Positions 11,808 to 23,336 of a DNA stretch of 64,000 nucleotides are shown piece after piece; the first letter of the stretch is position 1, and each line of letters starts with the position of its first letter. The DNA lies in assembly GCA_037367355.1 (NCBI GenBank), contig CM074697.1, positions 620,001 through 684,000 of the forward strand. The letters run 5' to 3'. A program made the translations under genes and the position numbers. The DNA is from Neoscytalidium dimidiatum. Its lineage: Eukaryota > Ascomycota > Dothideomycetes > Botryosphaeriales > Botryosphaeriaceae. Under the pieces are notes generated by a model. The model saw only the letters and a program-made list of their open reading frames with translations. It made no database searches and was not told where the DNA came from.

Positions 11808-14032
11808 TCATTTTATCCTCTTCCTCTTTTTATCACGCTCTCCCATGGGTGTGCCCGCCCGCTCAACGCTCTCCTTCACAACTTCCTTCTCCTTTCCCTT
11901 ACCCTTCACCTCAGGCGCCTTCTCCTCAACCGGTAATACCATACTCGTGCCTTCTTGAATGACGCCTTCCCTTGGCAACCGCGCTGCCAACTCAACATCC
12001 TCCGCTGGTTCAGCTCTGTCCATAATCTCTTCCATGTACTTCCTCACCTCCTCCTGCGGCTTGACCCACCTGAAAAGACACTGCAGAACGCTCGCATTAT
12101 CCGCTCTGAATCTCACCGTGATTGGCTGGTAGTACTCCTTCAAAGTCTTGTAGTATGTCTGAGTCTTAGGTAGCTGTGCCAGAGTGACAAGGTCAACTTT
12201 CTGGACCTTGAGGAATGATGCCAGGACTTGATTGCCCGGCAGCGCCTCAAGGATAGTTTCACGTGGAAAGAGAAGTCGGTCTCCATTGGTGTTGAAGTCG
12301 ATGCACAAAGCACGATAAGTTGGCTGTGGTGGCTGAGCAGCTGGCGGCGGAGGAGGAGGAGGAGGAGGAGGAGGCGGAGGTGCATAGTGTCCGTATGGTC
12401 CAGGTTGTGGTGGCGGAGTGTAATACGTCATTGGTGGCTGTTGAGGCATTTTTGAGGGAGTCGGAGTCGCCGAGGTGGAAGGTGGATGTAATTGTGCGGG
12501 CCGAACTGCAGTGGGTGCAGATGCCGGAGCAACTGCTGGCGCAGCAGAAGGAGATGCTGATGTTGCAGCAGGAGTCCCTTGACTAGCTGAAGGCGTTGGA
12601 GTTGCTTGAGAAGGCTTTGGTGTTGAAATTACCTGAGAAGGTGGATGTGCTGATGTTGCCTGGGAGGGCTGAGGTGCTGGATTTGCTTGAGAGAGTTGAG
12701 GTATTGAATTTGTCTGAGAGGGTTGAGGAGTTGGAGTTGGCTGAGTACGTGCAGCTTGGCTAGCCTGGGTAGGCCCCGTTGTTAGACTAGCTTGCGCCGG
12801 TGCAGCTGTCGAATTGGCCTGATTTGGTTGAGATACTGGACTGGCCTGAGGGTTCGGAGGTACTGGACTAGACTGGGGTCTCGGGGTTGCTGGACTGGCC
12901 TGATGGTTCAAAGATGTCGAACCGGCTTGAGCATGTAAAGGAGCTGGGCTCGCATGAACAGGCGGCGGAGCAGGCCGTGGTGGGGGTGCTTTTTGCGCTT
13001 GTTTTTGTGCTTGCTGAGCTTTCTTTTGTGCCTCAAGTCTCTCAGTGAGCTCGTTGATATGTGACTGGAAGTACTCCAGCTGCTCCTTCGTAGCATCGCC
13101 CCTCGCTACAATCTTCATTATGTCTCTCAGCTTGAAATTTGTATTGGCGCGTTCAGCGAGCATATGAATAACTGGGTCGGGCGCTGGCTTCGATTGCGCG
13201 GCATTTGAATCGGCTGACTGGTGTTGACTGGAAGGTCGGGGCGGAGTTGGTTGAGCGGGAGGAGGTGGGTGACGGGCTGGTGGCGGTGGCGGATGAGATG
13301 GATGTTGCGGAGGGTACGGGTGATAGTGCTGATACGGATGGGTCGCAGGATAGCTACCGCCATAGTAATATCCTTGTTGGGGTTGTTTGTAGGACGGCGG
13401 CGGTGGAGCGGGCTTCGGCTTGGGAGGAGGTGGAACGGTGTTCTCCCTCATAGTCCATATGGTGACATCCCACTGGTGCGGGTCAATATAGAGCTTGCAG
13501 TTTCCCTCGCGCTTCATCTGCTTCGCCTTTAGGTTTTCCGTCTCTTTCTCCTCCTTCTTCTCCTTATCTTTCTGTTCCTTGTCTTTATTCTTATCCTCGT
13601 CCTTGTTCTTCCCCTTGTTGGGTAGCTTTTTCTTCCCCGCTTTGCTGTAGTAGAGCTCGAAGATACCTGGTGTCATCCATTTCTGCCGCGATCGCTCGAG
13701 AGCTGCTTTCAAGACACCACTGCAATATTCTATTAGTGCGACTCATTTGCGAATCGAACTTTGTATACGTACCTTTCTGCCACGGATTGCCAGTCACATT
13801 CGGGCAGGTCGGCGGGCTGCGGATCTTTAACGGTGGGAATGGGTTGGCCGGCGGCAAGTTTCGTAGGCAGTGGCGGAGGTGGCGGAGGCGCTGGTGGTGT
13901 CTCTACGGGCTTATCCTTGACTGGTGTCTCTTTCCTCTTGTTCTTTGCATTTTCTTTCGTAGGAGCCGGGTATTCTTTCGCGGGCGGTGGCTCGGGCTTC
14001 TGATTGCGGGCGGGATTCCTGCGGCGCTGCAT
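11808..14032 (-). CDS. SWC3: SWR1 chromatin-remodelling complex subunit Swc3
   Basis: Nuclear subunit of the SWR1 complex, which exchanges H2A for H2A.Z. Two exons, 14032-13773 and 13719-11808, with a 53-bp intron; 723 residues. The ATG at 14032 is the first true ATG of the frame. The N-terminus is basic and Pro-rich. The recognisable Swc3 domain spans roughly residues 55-170: LPTKLAAGQPIPTV, then LERSRQKWMTPGIFELYYSK across the splice junction, then a lysine/glutamate run, then LYIDPHQWDVTIWTM. Residues about 170-560 are low-complexity Pro/Gln/Ser/Ala repeats with a pure proline run, followed by a conserved-looking C-terminal segment and a basic KKRKRIK end. The splice join restores the domain, so identity is firm; the repeat-rich middle is probably disordered. 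Confidence 0.88.
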
Positions 14033-14762
14033 TTTCGCGATGCGACGCGACAGTGAGGTGTAACGAATGGACAATCAGACTGGATAGAGGCGCGACTGGA
14101 CGGATCGCTCAAGCCATATCTTCGGATGAGGAAAGGTTGAGAGCGGCGTTGGGCTGGGAAAAGGCGCGCGCCATGACGGGAAAGAAAGTTGAGAGAAGGC
14201 GCGACAGTCCTCACGCGAACTGAGCTGCCATGACGCGTTGCTCCGCTGCTGCCAAGACCTCCGCAATTACAGTTAGGTACCGCACACTCCTGTTCTTTCG
14301 AAGATGATTGATTGAGGGCTTCGAATCAAATAGGTTTCATTCCATGCTTACGATTCCGTTTTCTCGAAAATGATCTTTTCCTAAGTTAAACGGCGGCTGC
14401 CTTATCACATAAAGAGCAACGGTGCATTTACCGGCCATGACTAAACCAGACCGCCGCGGCCAAATCATCAAGGACGTCCGGCGATCGCCGACAACGCCTC
14501 AACCAACAACATAAACACTAGGTTGAAGGTATGTAAGGTTAAGAGCATTATTGCTTTATGTCACTCACCTATTGATTCTCTTTCTATTCATCTTTCATTC
14601 ATACCTTAAGTGCGCCCTTCTTCCCCTCCTCTTTACTCGTCGTCTGATCTAGGCACCAGCGTGTTTTCCCTACCTGTCCTCTCTCTATTCCGTCTCTAAG
14701 TCTATACATTTCGTTTGTCGGTCTTGATTCATTCTGACAAATACTACATTAGCTTCTACAAC
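14033..14762. other. Divergent promoter, SWC3 / ABHD12-like
   Basis: 730 bp separate the two divergent starts. The right half has a CT-rich stretch (about 14580-14700) that is likely the 5' untranslated region of the hydrolase gene. No coding sequence recognised. Confidence 0.5.
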
Positions 14763-16261
14763 ATGCCTTCCCTCAATCCACTCCTAAAGAAGGCATACTG
14801 GAGCCTGGCTGGTGCCGGCGCTTTCTACGCTGCTTTCATGCTGGCATTGACGAATGTTACCCTCCAAAGAAAGTACGTCAATCCATCTCTACATGCACAT
14901 TGAGGCTATAGACTGACCCAAACTCTCATTAACAGTGCCCTCTACGCCAATAACTTCGTCCGCGCTTGGTGGGCAGACGTGGACACGCCGCAAGCATATG
15001 GCTTCGCAAGTATGTCCGCTTAACCCTCTGTGATAGAATCTGCTTTCTGACACTTCCTAAGAAAACCAAGTGACCCCCTTTAACCTCACCACCCCCGATC
15101 ACGAAGTTCTCTATGCCTGGCATGTCCTCCCACTCAATATCTATGAAAAGCATGAGGTCGAGCTCTACCAGGCCCCTTCCGGCGCTCCGGACGGCGACTT
15201 CACGCAGACCAAAGCCTTCGAACTCCTGACCAAGGACCCGAAATCCCGTTTGATTATCAACTGTCAGTCCGCCTAACCATCCCCATTCTCCGTCCCATGA
15301 CATCGATCTAAACGACAGTCAAACATCTTCAGTCCACGGTAATGCCGGCAACCTCGCCCAAGGCTGGCGCACCGAGACCTACCGCACCCTCACCTCCCTC
15401 CCCAACACGCACCTCCTCACGATCGACTACCGCGGCTTCGGGCGCTCGACCGGCCAACCCACCGAAGCCGGCCTCATCACGGACGGCATCGCCCTCGTCA
15501 ACTACGCCCTCCACACGCTGCACATCCCGCCCTCCCGCATCGTCATCGTCGGGCAATCGCTCGGCACGGCCGTCGCGAGCGCCGTGGGCCTCCACTACGC
15601 CGACGCGTCCGCCGCATCCGCGCTGCTCCCCGCCAGCAACACCACCGCAGAGGCGGACGGCCTCGCCATCACGCAGCTGCCCGCGCCCACCGACCTCGCC
15701 GCCATCGTCCTGATCGCGCCCTTCACGTCGCTGCCCACGCTGCTCGAGTCGTACCGCATCCTCGGCGTCATCCCCGTGCTGTCGCCGCTGCGCGGCTACC
15801 CGCGCGCGCAGAACTACCTGCGCTCCCGCATCGTCGACCACTGGCCGACCCTCGCGCGCATCGAGGCGCTCGTCTCGGCCGTCTCGTCCAAGCCGACGGC
15901 GATGGAGAAGAAGAAGAAGAAGAGCAAGACGACCGACGAGAAACGCTCCCTCCGCCTGCACGTGCTCCACGCGCGCGACGACTTCGACATCCCGTGGACG
16001 CACGGCGTCGGCATCTTCGAGCAGGCGAGCGCGGTGCTGACGGCCGCGCGGGGCGAAAGCGACGTGGTCACGACCGACGTCGCCGTCGAGGCGGACAGCG
16101 GCCGGGCGAGCCGCGTCAGGAGCGCGGCGAGCGCGGACGGGGCGGTCGAGCTGCGCATGGACCTGCTGCCTTGGGGCGGGCACAACCGCATCGTGACGTT
16201 TGCGCCCGTGGCGCTGGCTGTGCAGAGGGCGTTCGACGCTGCTGGTGCTTCTTCTGCGTAG
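14763..16261 (+). CDS. ABHD12-like alpha/beta hydrolase (membrane serine hydrolase)
   Basis: Four exons, 14763-14872, 14936-15009, 15062-15262 and 15333-16261, giving 437 residues. A hydrophobic anchor at about residues 11-31 suggests a membrane (ER-type) protein. The hydrolase fold is clear: oxyanion-side FHGNAGN (129-135), DYRGFGRSTG, nucleophile elbow GQSLGTA with Ser204, an acid in the HARDDFDIPW loop (Asp344, 345 or 347) and His412 in GGHNRI. Relatives cleave lysophospholipids or monoacylglycerols, and fungal members are also linked to thioester or acyl transfer. A lysine-rich insert (five Lys in a row near residue 322) lies between the nucleophile and the acid. The triad is complete, so activity is expected; the lipid substrate is unknown. 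Confidence 0.88.
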
Positions 16262-16628
16262 AGAGAACCCGAGGAGGAGTAAAAAAAAAAAAAAGGGGGG
16301 CAGCTAGACTCTGTGATCAGGTAGAGCACACCTAGAGATGGTGAAAGAGTGACAAGACATTGTAGATCATTGTATAGTTTCTTGAGAGGAGAGGAGTTTG
16401 GTATCTCTATTCGTTTTTTCCCCACCGCCGTCCCAATTTTCGTAGAATCCCTAGACGTACATCTCATATGAAGAACAGAACGAAGGAGAACCTCTTATGA
16501 ACACACACAAGAAAAAAAATTCCGACTTGCTCCTTTCTATATGCAAATCGATCTCACAGCCCTTTTGATCCAACCGTTCCCTTTTATCATACAAAGCTCT
16601 GCCCGTAGAACGCTCAACAAGTCTCCGT
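16262..16628. other. Intergenic between convergent genes
   Basis: Shared 3' flank of the hydrolase and MEF1 genes, with an A-run followed by G-run near 16281-16300. Nothing else seen. Confidence 0.5.
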
Positions 16629-19213
16629 CTATTTCTTAGCCTTCTCGGCCTGTGCCTTTTCGTACTTAGCAATCAACTCCTTCTGCAGCTGCGGCGGCGC
16701 CGGGCTGTAATGACTGAACTCCATGCTGAACTCGCCCTTACCCTGCGTCGCAGCGCGCAGCTGGGTCGAGAAACCGAACATGCTTTGCAGGCTGCAATCC
16801 GCATAGATCGTGAAATCGTCGGGGCCGATCTCGGTATCGTTGATCGTGCTGTTCCTCTTGTTCAGCAGGCCAACGATGTTGCCCTGAAACTCGTTGGGCG
16901 CGGTGATCGTCGTCTTCATGACGGGCTCCAAGACCTGAGGCCTGCCCTGGACGAACGCCTTGCGAAAAGCTTGCTGCGTGGCGAGACGGAAAGCGTGCTC
17001 GGACGAGTCCGTGACGTGAGTAGCGCCGTCCATCAAGTGCATGCTGGTGCCCAGGATCTTATGGCCGAGCAGCGGGCCCTTGGCACATGAATCCATGAAT
17101 CCCTTCTCACAGGCAAACAAGAACTTCTCCGAGATGGTACCGCCGACGACATGTTGCTCGAACGTGTTGTCGCCGAACGCACCGGTTGGCTCCATGTAAC
17201 CGATGACGCGGGCGAAGTCTCCCGCACCGCCCGTCTGCTTCTTGAGCGTGTGGTCGAAGTTGACCTTCTCGGTAATGGTCTCACGATACGCGACTTGCGG
17301 CTGGCCAGTGATGACCTCAACCTTGTACTCACGCTTCATGCGCTCAACGTAGATGTCCAGATGCAGTTCACCCATACCGGAAATGATAGTCTGCTGAGAT
17401 TCGGGGTCAACGTGGACACGGAATGTGGGATCCTCGCGCTGGAAGCGATTCATAGCCTTTGAGAAGTTGCCACCATCCTTGGTGTGCTTTGGCTGAATGG
17501 ACAAAGAAATGACGGGCTCAGGAACGAACATGGAAGACTAGACAGATTAGCTGAAAATCCGGCATATGTCAAGAATTGACGCTTACCATGGTGTATTCCA
17601 GCTTTCCATCCGTGAAGGTGTCACCAGAAGCGCAGTCGACACCGAACACGGCACAGATTTCACCAGCGCCAATCTCTTGCACTTCCTCCATCTCGTTGGA
17701 ATGCATGCGTACGATTCTAGGAATCTTGATCTTCTTGTCCGTCCTGGCGTTGAAAACAGTCATTCCCTTCTTGAGAGTACCCTGGTAGACACGAATGTAC
17801 GTTAACTGGCCATAATTGCTCTCCTCGAGCTTGAAGGCCAGGCCGGTGAACGGCAGAGAGTTGTAAGACACGAGTTTGACAGGAGTCTCATCACGCTTGC
17901 GGTCCAGCGCAGTGTTCTCGACCTCAGCGGGGTTAGGGAGATAGTCGACAACTGCATCCAGCATGGGCTGGACTGACTTGTCCGCCAGAGCAGAACCCAT
18001 AAGAACCGGAGTGAACTTGAGGCCAATGGTAGCGCGGCGGATAGCAGCCTTGAGTTGCTGCTGTGTAGGCTCTTCTCCCTCCAAGAACAGGTCCGCAATT
18101 TCCTCATCCACATCCGCAAGCGTCTCGATGAGCATAGCCCTGCGCTCCTTGACCGTTTCCTGCAGATCCGCCGGGATCTCGTCCGTTTCCCTGATTGTTT
18201 CACCCCTAGGGCCGTCGTTGTAGATAGCCTTCACGCGGACCAAATCCACAACACCTTGGAAATTGTCCTCGGCACCAATAGGGACTTGGATCGCGGCAGC
18301 GGGAATCTTTAATTTCTGGTTGATCTGCTCGATAGCCTTGAAGGGATTCGCGCCCATGCGGTCCATCTTGTTAATGAAGGAGATACGGGGGACGTTGTAG
18401 CGCTTCATCTGCCTGTCGACGGTCATGGTCTGCGACTGTACGCCAGAGACGGCGCACAGGATCATGACGGCGCCATCCAGGACTCTCAGCGCACGCTCGA
18501 CTTCAATGGTGAAATCAATGTGACCGGGAGTGTCGATCAAGTTGATGTGGTATTTCTCTTCCTTGCCGTCTTCGTTCTTCTTCACCCAGTCGCAGAAGGT
18601 GGCGGCCGACTGGATGGTGATACCCTTCTCACGCTCAAGGTCCATAGAGTCCATCTTGGCGCCGACGGCATCCTTGCCACGGACTTCGTGGATCTCCTTG
18701 ATTCTGCCGGTGTAGAAGAGGACGCGCTCGGTTGCCGTGGTCTTGCCACTGTCAATGTGGGCCTATTGCCGTCAGCTAACCGTTCGCCTCTATGACTTCC
18801 GCCAATTGCTCGGATATAGATGTCATACAGCAATGCCAATGTTCCGCACTTTCTGCAGACGTGCCCACTCTGCGGGGTCGAGATTCTCGACGATGGTCTC
18901 TTGAGTAAGCTGCGACGGATCCTGCTGAGCGGTCTCGAGCCTGCCAGACGTGTCAATCCATGAACGTGAATTTCGCAGTGAGAGCAATAGAGCCAGCAAC
19001 TTACATAGCGGCGGCAGCACCAGACTGCCATCTTCTTGAGGACCAGAGCTTCGCGGTGGGAGTCTGGGCAATACCCACGGAAGCCGGGCGCAGTGCGGCA
19101 GTAGACGCGCATCTCGCGTGGAGGAGAGAAGACTGGCGGCAACCCAATCTGGCACCATTGGTCATGGAACGCAGCGCGGAAGCTTGCGCTCTGATCAGCC
19201 CGGTGGCCCTCAT
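16629..19213 (-). CDS. MEF1: Mitochondrial translation elongation factor G
   Basis: GTPase that translocates the mitochondrial ribosome. Four exons: 19213-19005, 18940-18829, 18762-17587, 17537-16629; introns of 64, 66 and 49 bp; 801 residues. The first ~70 residues are rich in Arg, Ser and Ala with few acids, a mitochondrial targeting sequence. The G domain has G1 AHIDSGKTT (108-116; completed exactly at a splice junction), a REKGIT switch, DTPGH (184-188) and NKMD (238-241). Domains II-V follow, including the domain [16 protein letters not shown] region and a C-terminal basic tail. Length fits the Mef1 branch, and the presequence separates it from cytosolic EF-2. Mef2 is the main alternative, but the close match to the EF-G1 G-domain favours Mef1. 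Confidence 0.93.
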
Positions 19214-19641
19214 CTTGCCGGCAATGCAAGAACAAAGAATGCACAAGGAACGAAAGACGCGATGGCAGGTTGTCTGGTCTGCGGAGAAGCGGCCAAACCA
19301 CCGAGCGCGCGAGCTCAGACCAGAGGCCGGGGAACTTTTTTTGCCCTAATCTGCCAAGACCTCTCCGACAGCGTCCGTCCCAACGGGAAATCACGTGTCA
19401 TGCACAATTGCGGCATGATCATTGGCTGCGACGAATTGCACTGGTATTTGTTGTTTCTTTTCGAGTATTCTATGCCGCCCACGCTATGCATCAGTTGACA
19501 GATTTATTCCAGAGCAGATGCCCTTGTCAAGTGTAGATGGCTGTGCATACATGCGAACGACTATTCCAGCCCCTATTGCGAAAATAAAAGTAGTACCTTA
19601 TCCGCGGCAGATTCGTCGCGAACACAAACCGTCCTCACACT
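19214..19641. other. Intergenic between MEF1 and NMT1
   Basis: About 430 bp holding the MEF1 promoter and the NMT1 3' flank. The frame through it on the minus strand lies upstream of the MEF1 ATG and is untranslated. Nothing else recognised. Confidence 0.5.
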
Positions 19642-21379
19642 TTAAAGCATGACGACACCAACGCCACCCATGTGCTTGTCTGACGGCTGATTTCTGTCGT
19701 TGACACCACCGGGGATGAGCGCTGTACGGTAGTTGTACAGGTAATAATGCAGCTGGCCATCACCAGCACCGAACTTCTGCTCCTCGAGGAAGAGGGGGTT
19801 GTCGAGTAGAGTCAGAGCATTGAGCACATCGAACTTGGCCTGGAGGATTGGTTAGAAGTTTTGTTCTACAGTCCGGGAAATAAGAACTTGCCTTCTTCGC
19901 AAGGATCAAGGCGTCTTTGATTAATGCGTTCAGCCTGGCCTTGAGTTCCTTCTGGTCCCCAGTGAATGCCACCTCTGTCGCGTAGTAGTAGAGATACGCA
20001 GCCCTAACCACACGGTTGCCCTTGCCTTGATCCCTAATTACCGTTGACTCCAAGCAGTAGAAAGAGAAGAAATCCGTGATCTTGCCGCTCGATGCGTCCT
20101 CAACCACATAAGCCCACACGACTTGCTTATCAGCATCCGTCTCCCTATTGATGAACCAGTGTTCCACTTCTTCCTTGCTGAATTCCTGGGCCATGTGCGT
20201 GCGGGCAAGATACTTTGTCAGCAAGTCTCTGACCTGCTCCACATCCTTCTGCTCTATCGGCCTAAGGCCGTTGGTGGCAGTCTTGTCGGGCAGCTTGTAC
20301 TTCAGAATCTGTCGTTGTCTGGTCGACCCGTGGGGCAGCGGCGAGAAGCCGACATCGTACAGCTTCTCCCAGTCAATGCTTCGGTGGAAGTAGCGGCAGG
20401 TAGCGACAGGTGTAGGAAGGATAACACCAGCTGTGTAGATGGCCTGGAAAATGTCGTTGAGGTAGCAGCGGCGGGTAATCTCCTTGATGAGGGTCGGAGC
20501 AAGACGCTTAGAGCGGAGTTTCTTGTGGACACAGAGAAAATTGATTTCCACAGAGTTGACTAGATTCTTGCGCACGCGGAGCTTCACCGGGATGCCAGAA
20601 ATGAAAGCGACAAGCTTGCGGGACTGCGACGCACGAACTCCGACATGCCAAATGTCACGCCAGCCAGGGGCCTTGAGAGCCCAGTTCAGGAAGGACGCCG
20701 AGTAATTGAAGCGGAACATGGCCTCGTCATCCTCGACATAGTGGTGTGTGAGCAGATCGTAGACCTCTGCCAGCTCCTTCTCATCCTCCAGGTTCATTGT
20801 GACCCACTCAAACCCCTCGACCAACGGCGCGGGTTCCTTCGAGACCCTTTCCTTGTCGATTATTTTGATCGGGCCATCCTCGACCTTCAGCTTAGGGTCG
20901 TCGAAAGCAGGCACCGGTTGCGTCTGCCAGAACTTGTAGCTAGCCATATCCTTCGCATTCTTGCTGCCGATGGTGAGACCGGTGAGCAAGTCGGAGAGAC
21001 TCAGGTTCTTGAGAAGCTCCTGTACCTGCGTCTCACTCATCTTGTCGAACTCGGACTTGAGGGCGGGGTTAGCCGCCAGCAATGCCTCGAGTTGTTCCTT
21101 GCTCAACTTCTGCTTCGGCTGTGCCGAACCCTCAGAGCTGGGGCCTGCCTCGGCATTGCTCGTGCCGGTAAGAGCTTCCTTGAGCTTCTTCTTCTTGCTC
21201 TTCTTCTTCTTTTTCTTGGCTGCGGCCGGAGTGGCACCCTCACCAGTTGCGGGTGTTTCCTCCTCGCCGGAAGACTCCTCTTGCTGCTCGGGGTCTTGGG
21301 GTTGGGAGGTTTCAGCGGCTACATCTGCGGTAGCTTCTGCGGTGGCCTCGCGATCTTCGGGCTTCGACTCGGAGGACAT
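19642..21379 (-). CDS. NMT1: Glycylpeptide N-tetradecanoyltransferase (N-myristoyltransferase)
   Basis: Transfers myristate from myristoyl-CoA to N-terminal glycines in the cytosol; essential in fungi. Two exons, 21379-19892 and 19839-19642; 561 residues. The N-terminus is acidic, then carries a long lysine run (about residues 56-66), as in ribosome-associated NMTs. The catalytic region shows [28 protein letters not shown] (acyl-CoA binding), and [12 protein letters not shown], and the chain ends in hydrophobic GVGVVML, whose C-terminal carboxylate acts as the general base in this family. The intron (52 bp) uses a GC donor: AAG|GCAAGT to CCAG. The join restores [19 protein letters not shown], which argues strongly for GC-AG splicing. 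Without splicing, the frame runs on to a different, unconserved tail. Confidence 0.94.
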
Positions 21380-21894
21380 CTTCGCGCGCGCGAACGGGAG
21401 GGGGCGTCAACCGTGACGGGAGGCTGTGTCGCGTTTCGCACGCGGGGTGGTGGGGCGCGAGCTTGAGAAGCGCCGGCGAGCTGAGTGACGGATGCTTGGC
21501 ACGTCGCTTGCTTTGCGGAGCTCTGCCAGCGTTTTATCTTTCACTGAACCAAGAATAGGCAGACGTATTTTAAGAAGCCACCTGGCAGCTTTCGTTCGCC
21601 TGCACATACTCACACAGGCATGAGTTATAATCAATGTCGAAAGAGGAGGGCTATGCCGCGCTATTTTGCCAGCCCGCACCCCTGATGTTATTCCTGTGCC
21701 TGTACAACCATCCAATCCGCCGACAATGCTATGTATGTAGTATTCAAAAACAAGGGAATGTTCCCAACCTGGTATCATCTTACAACGCTAGAACCACTCC
21801 CAAAAGAGGATCGTAGAACTCATAACCGTAGCCCGTGGTATGCCAAATTTTGCGCCATTTACCTGCTAGGAACCCGTTTCCATGCCACTGTCTT
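21380..21894. other. Intergenic, NMT1 promoter
   Basis: About 515 bp upstream of NMT1 and downstream of the next minus-strand gene. No coding sequence recognised. Confidence 0.5.
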
Positions 21895-23336
21895 TCACGA
21901 GTGTTCGGAGCTTCTGGTCTCGCTCTGATTGTTATTGCTTTCTTCACCTATCCTCTGAGAAGGTGTTTCCTCAACCGGGGTCACGCTTGCTGTGATGTGT
22001 ATGCTGGGCAATCGTTGAATGTTCGGGAGCTGCGGCGTCCTGGTCTCAACAGGGCTGCTGTATGGAGGTGCTTCCTCCCAGCCAAGCTCATCATAATTCG
22101 GTGGTTCAGGTTCAGGTATTCTTGCTTCTCCAAGGTCACTACCCTGTGTAGTTGCCAGCGTTAGCCTCGAGCCAGAGGCTGAGCGGTCATGTCCAAGTTG
22201 AACGGTCTCAAAGCTGGCTGTGCTGTTGTTCCTCGGACCGTTAGCGAAATCTTCAGACGCATTCGTTGAGTTTGATAGAACCGAAGTAGCGGAGTAATCG
22301 CGATGGTGCATTACGCGGTTGCTTGCGGTCGCGCTGGGCTGGCTGCCGCCGAAGGATGCTGCGGAATCCAACAGCGGGCGGTGATCTGACTCAGCCGAGT
22401 TCGCCCTGATGCGGGTCCCGTCATGGCGGGCAACACCCAAGTCGGCATACTGGACAGAAGAAACACGGCGGTCGCGCGACGCTTGTGCAGCCTGGTGCTC
22501 CGCAATAAGTTGAGCAGATAGAGATCCTCCGGTTTCCTGGCGTTGGCGACTCTCCCTACGCAGTGCTGCGAGAGTCTCGAGATCACCTCTTTCCCTCGCC
22601 TCTCGTCGCCGCCGTCTCCGTTCTTCTCTTTCCGCCTGCTCCCTCCGTCTCGCAACACGAATCTGGTAGAGCGACTCCATCTCGTGCTCGCGCTGTTCCT
22701 CCTCTTCCTCCAAAGTCTCGGGGAATTCGATAACGACATCGATACCTGCACGCTCTCCTTCTCTGGCCAATATCCTCTCGTTCTCTCGGGCCGCAGGCGA
22801 GTACGCCGGAAGAGTCATGACACTTCTAATAGAGGTATTCCTGTTCACAGGAGCACTCGCAGCATTGCCGTTTGCGCCTTGCGTGGTGGTGTCCATTCCC
22901 TCCATCTCACGAGCGAGCGACGAATTGACACGGTGACGACGAGTTGGGCCATCGTTGTCTTGAAGTTGAGAGGAGTATTTGCCTTTGCCGCTGCGGGGAT
23001 TCCACTGTTGCCATTTGCGCTTGAGGAAGTTGCCGGGTAGGAGCTTTGGCGGACGAGGTGATTTTGCGCGCAGGTGGCGGAGTTTGGCGTAAATACCGAT
23101 GATAATTATGAGAAATAGTACGACCACGATGGCGATCTGTCTCTGTCAAAAATGCGCTCGGAGAATGGAACGTGTGGGCTGTAAGGGAGCCGTACCACAG
23201 TGAAGACGCGCCAGTCCGGACCCTTTTTGCCGTTATCACCATCCTTGGTGGTGCCGTCCGGAGGGGGATTTTGGTCCTGGCGGGGCGCGAGTGCAGAAGA
23301 CCATTCTTGGGGCGTGGGAATCCACATGGCAGGCAT
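21895..23336 (-). CDS. Conserved one-pass membrane protein with PPxY motif
   Basis: Two exons: 23336-23196 (47 codons) and then from 23142 or 23136 down to 21895; about 457-459 residues. The short first exon is polar; the second opens with a strongly hydrophobic segment (AIVVVLFLIIIIGIYAKL), followed by basic residues, so one membrane span near residues 48-66 with a long cytosolic tail. The tail has an acidic stretch (EEEEEQREHE), an Arg/Glu-rich coiled-coil-like region with many consecutive Arg, then disordered Ser/Thr/Asn-rich sequence with EPPNYDELGW, a PPxY motif. PPxY motifs bind WW domains of Rsp5-type ubiquitin ligases, so an adaptor role is possible but is inference. I recognise it only as a Pezizomycotina-type hypothetical protein. 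Confidence 0.75.

Noticed and set aside
14033..14074. Upstream start for SWC3 at 14074
   Set aside because: The codon there is TTG; the first ATG is at 14032.
15329..16183. 284-codon minus-strand frame opposite the hydrolase
   Set aside because: Arg/Glu/Gly-rich antisense shadow of a high-GC exon; the plus strand has a complete catalytic triad.
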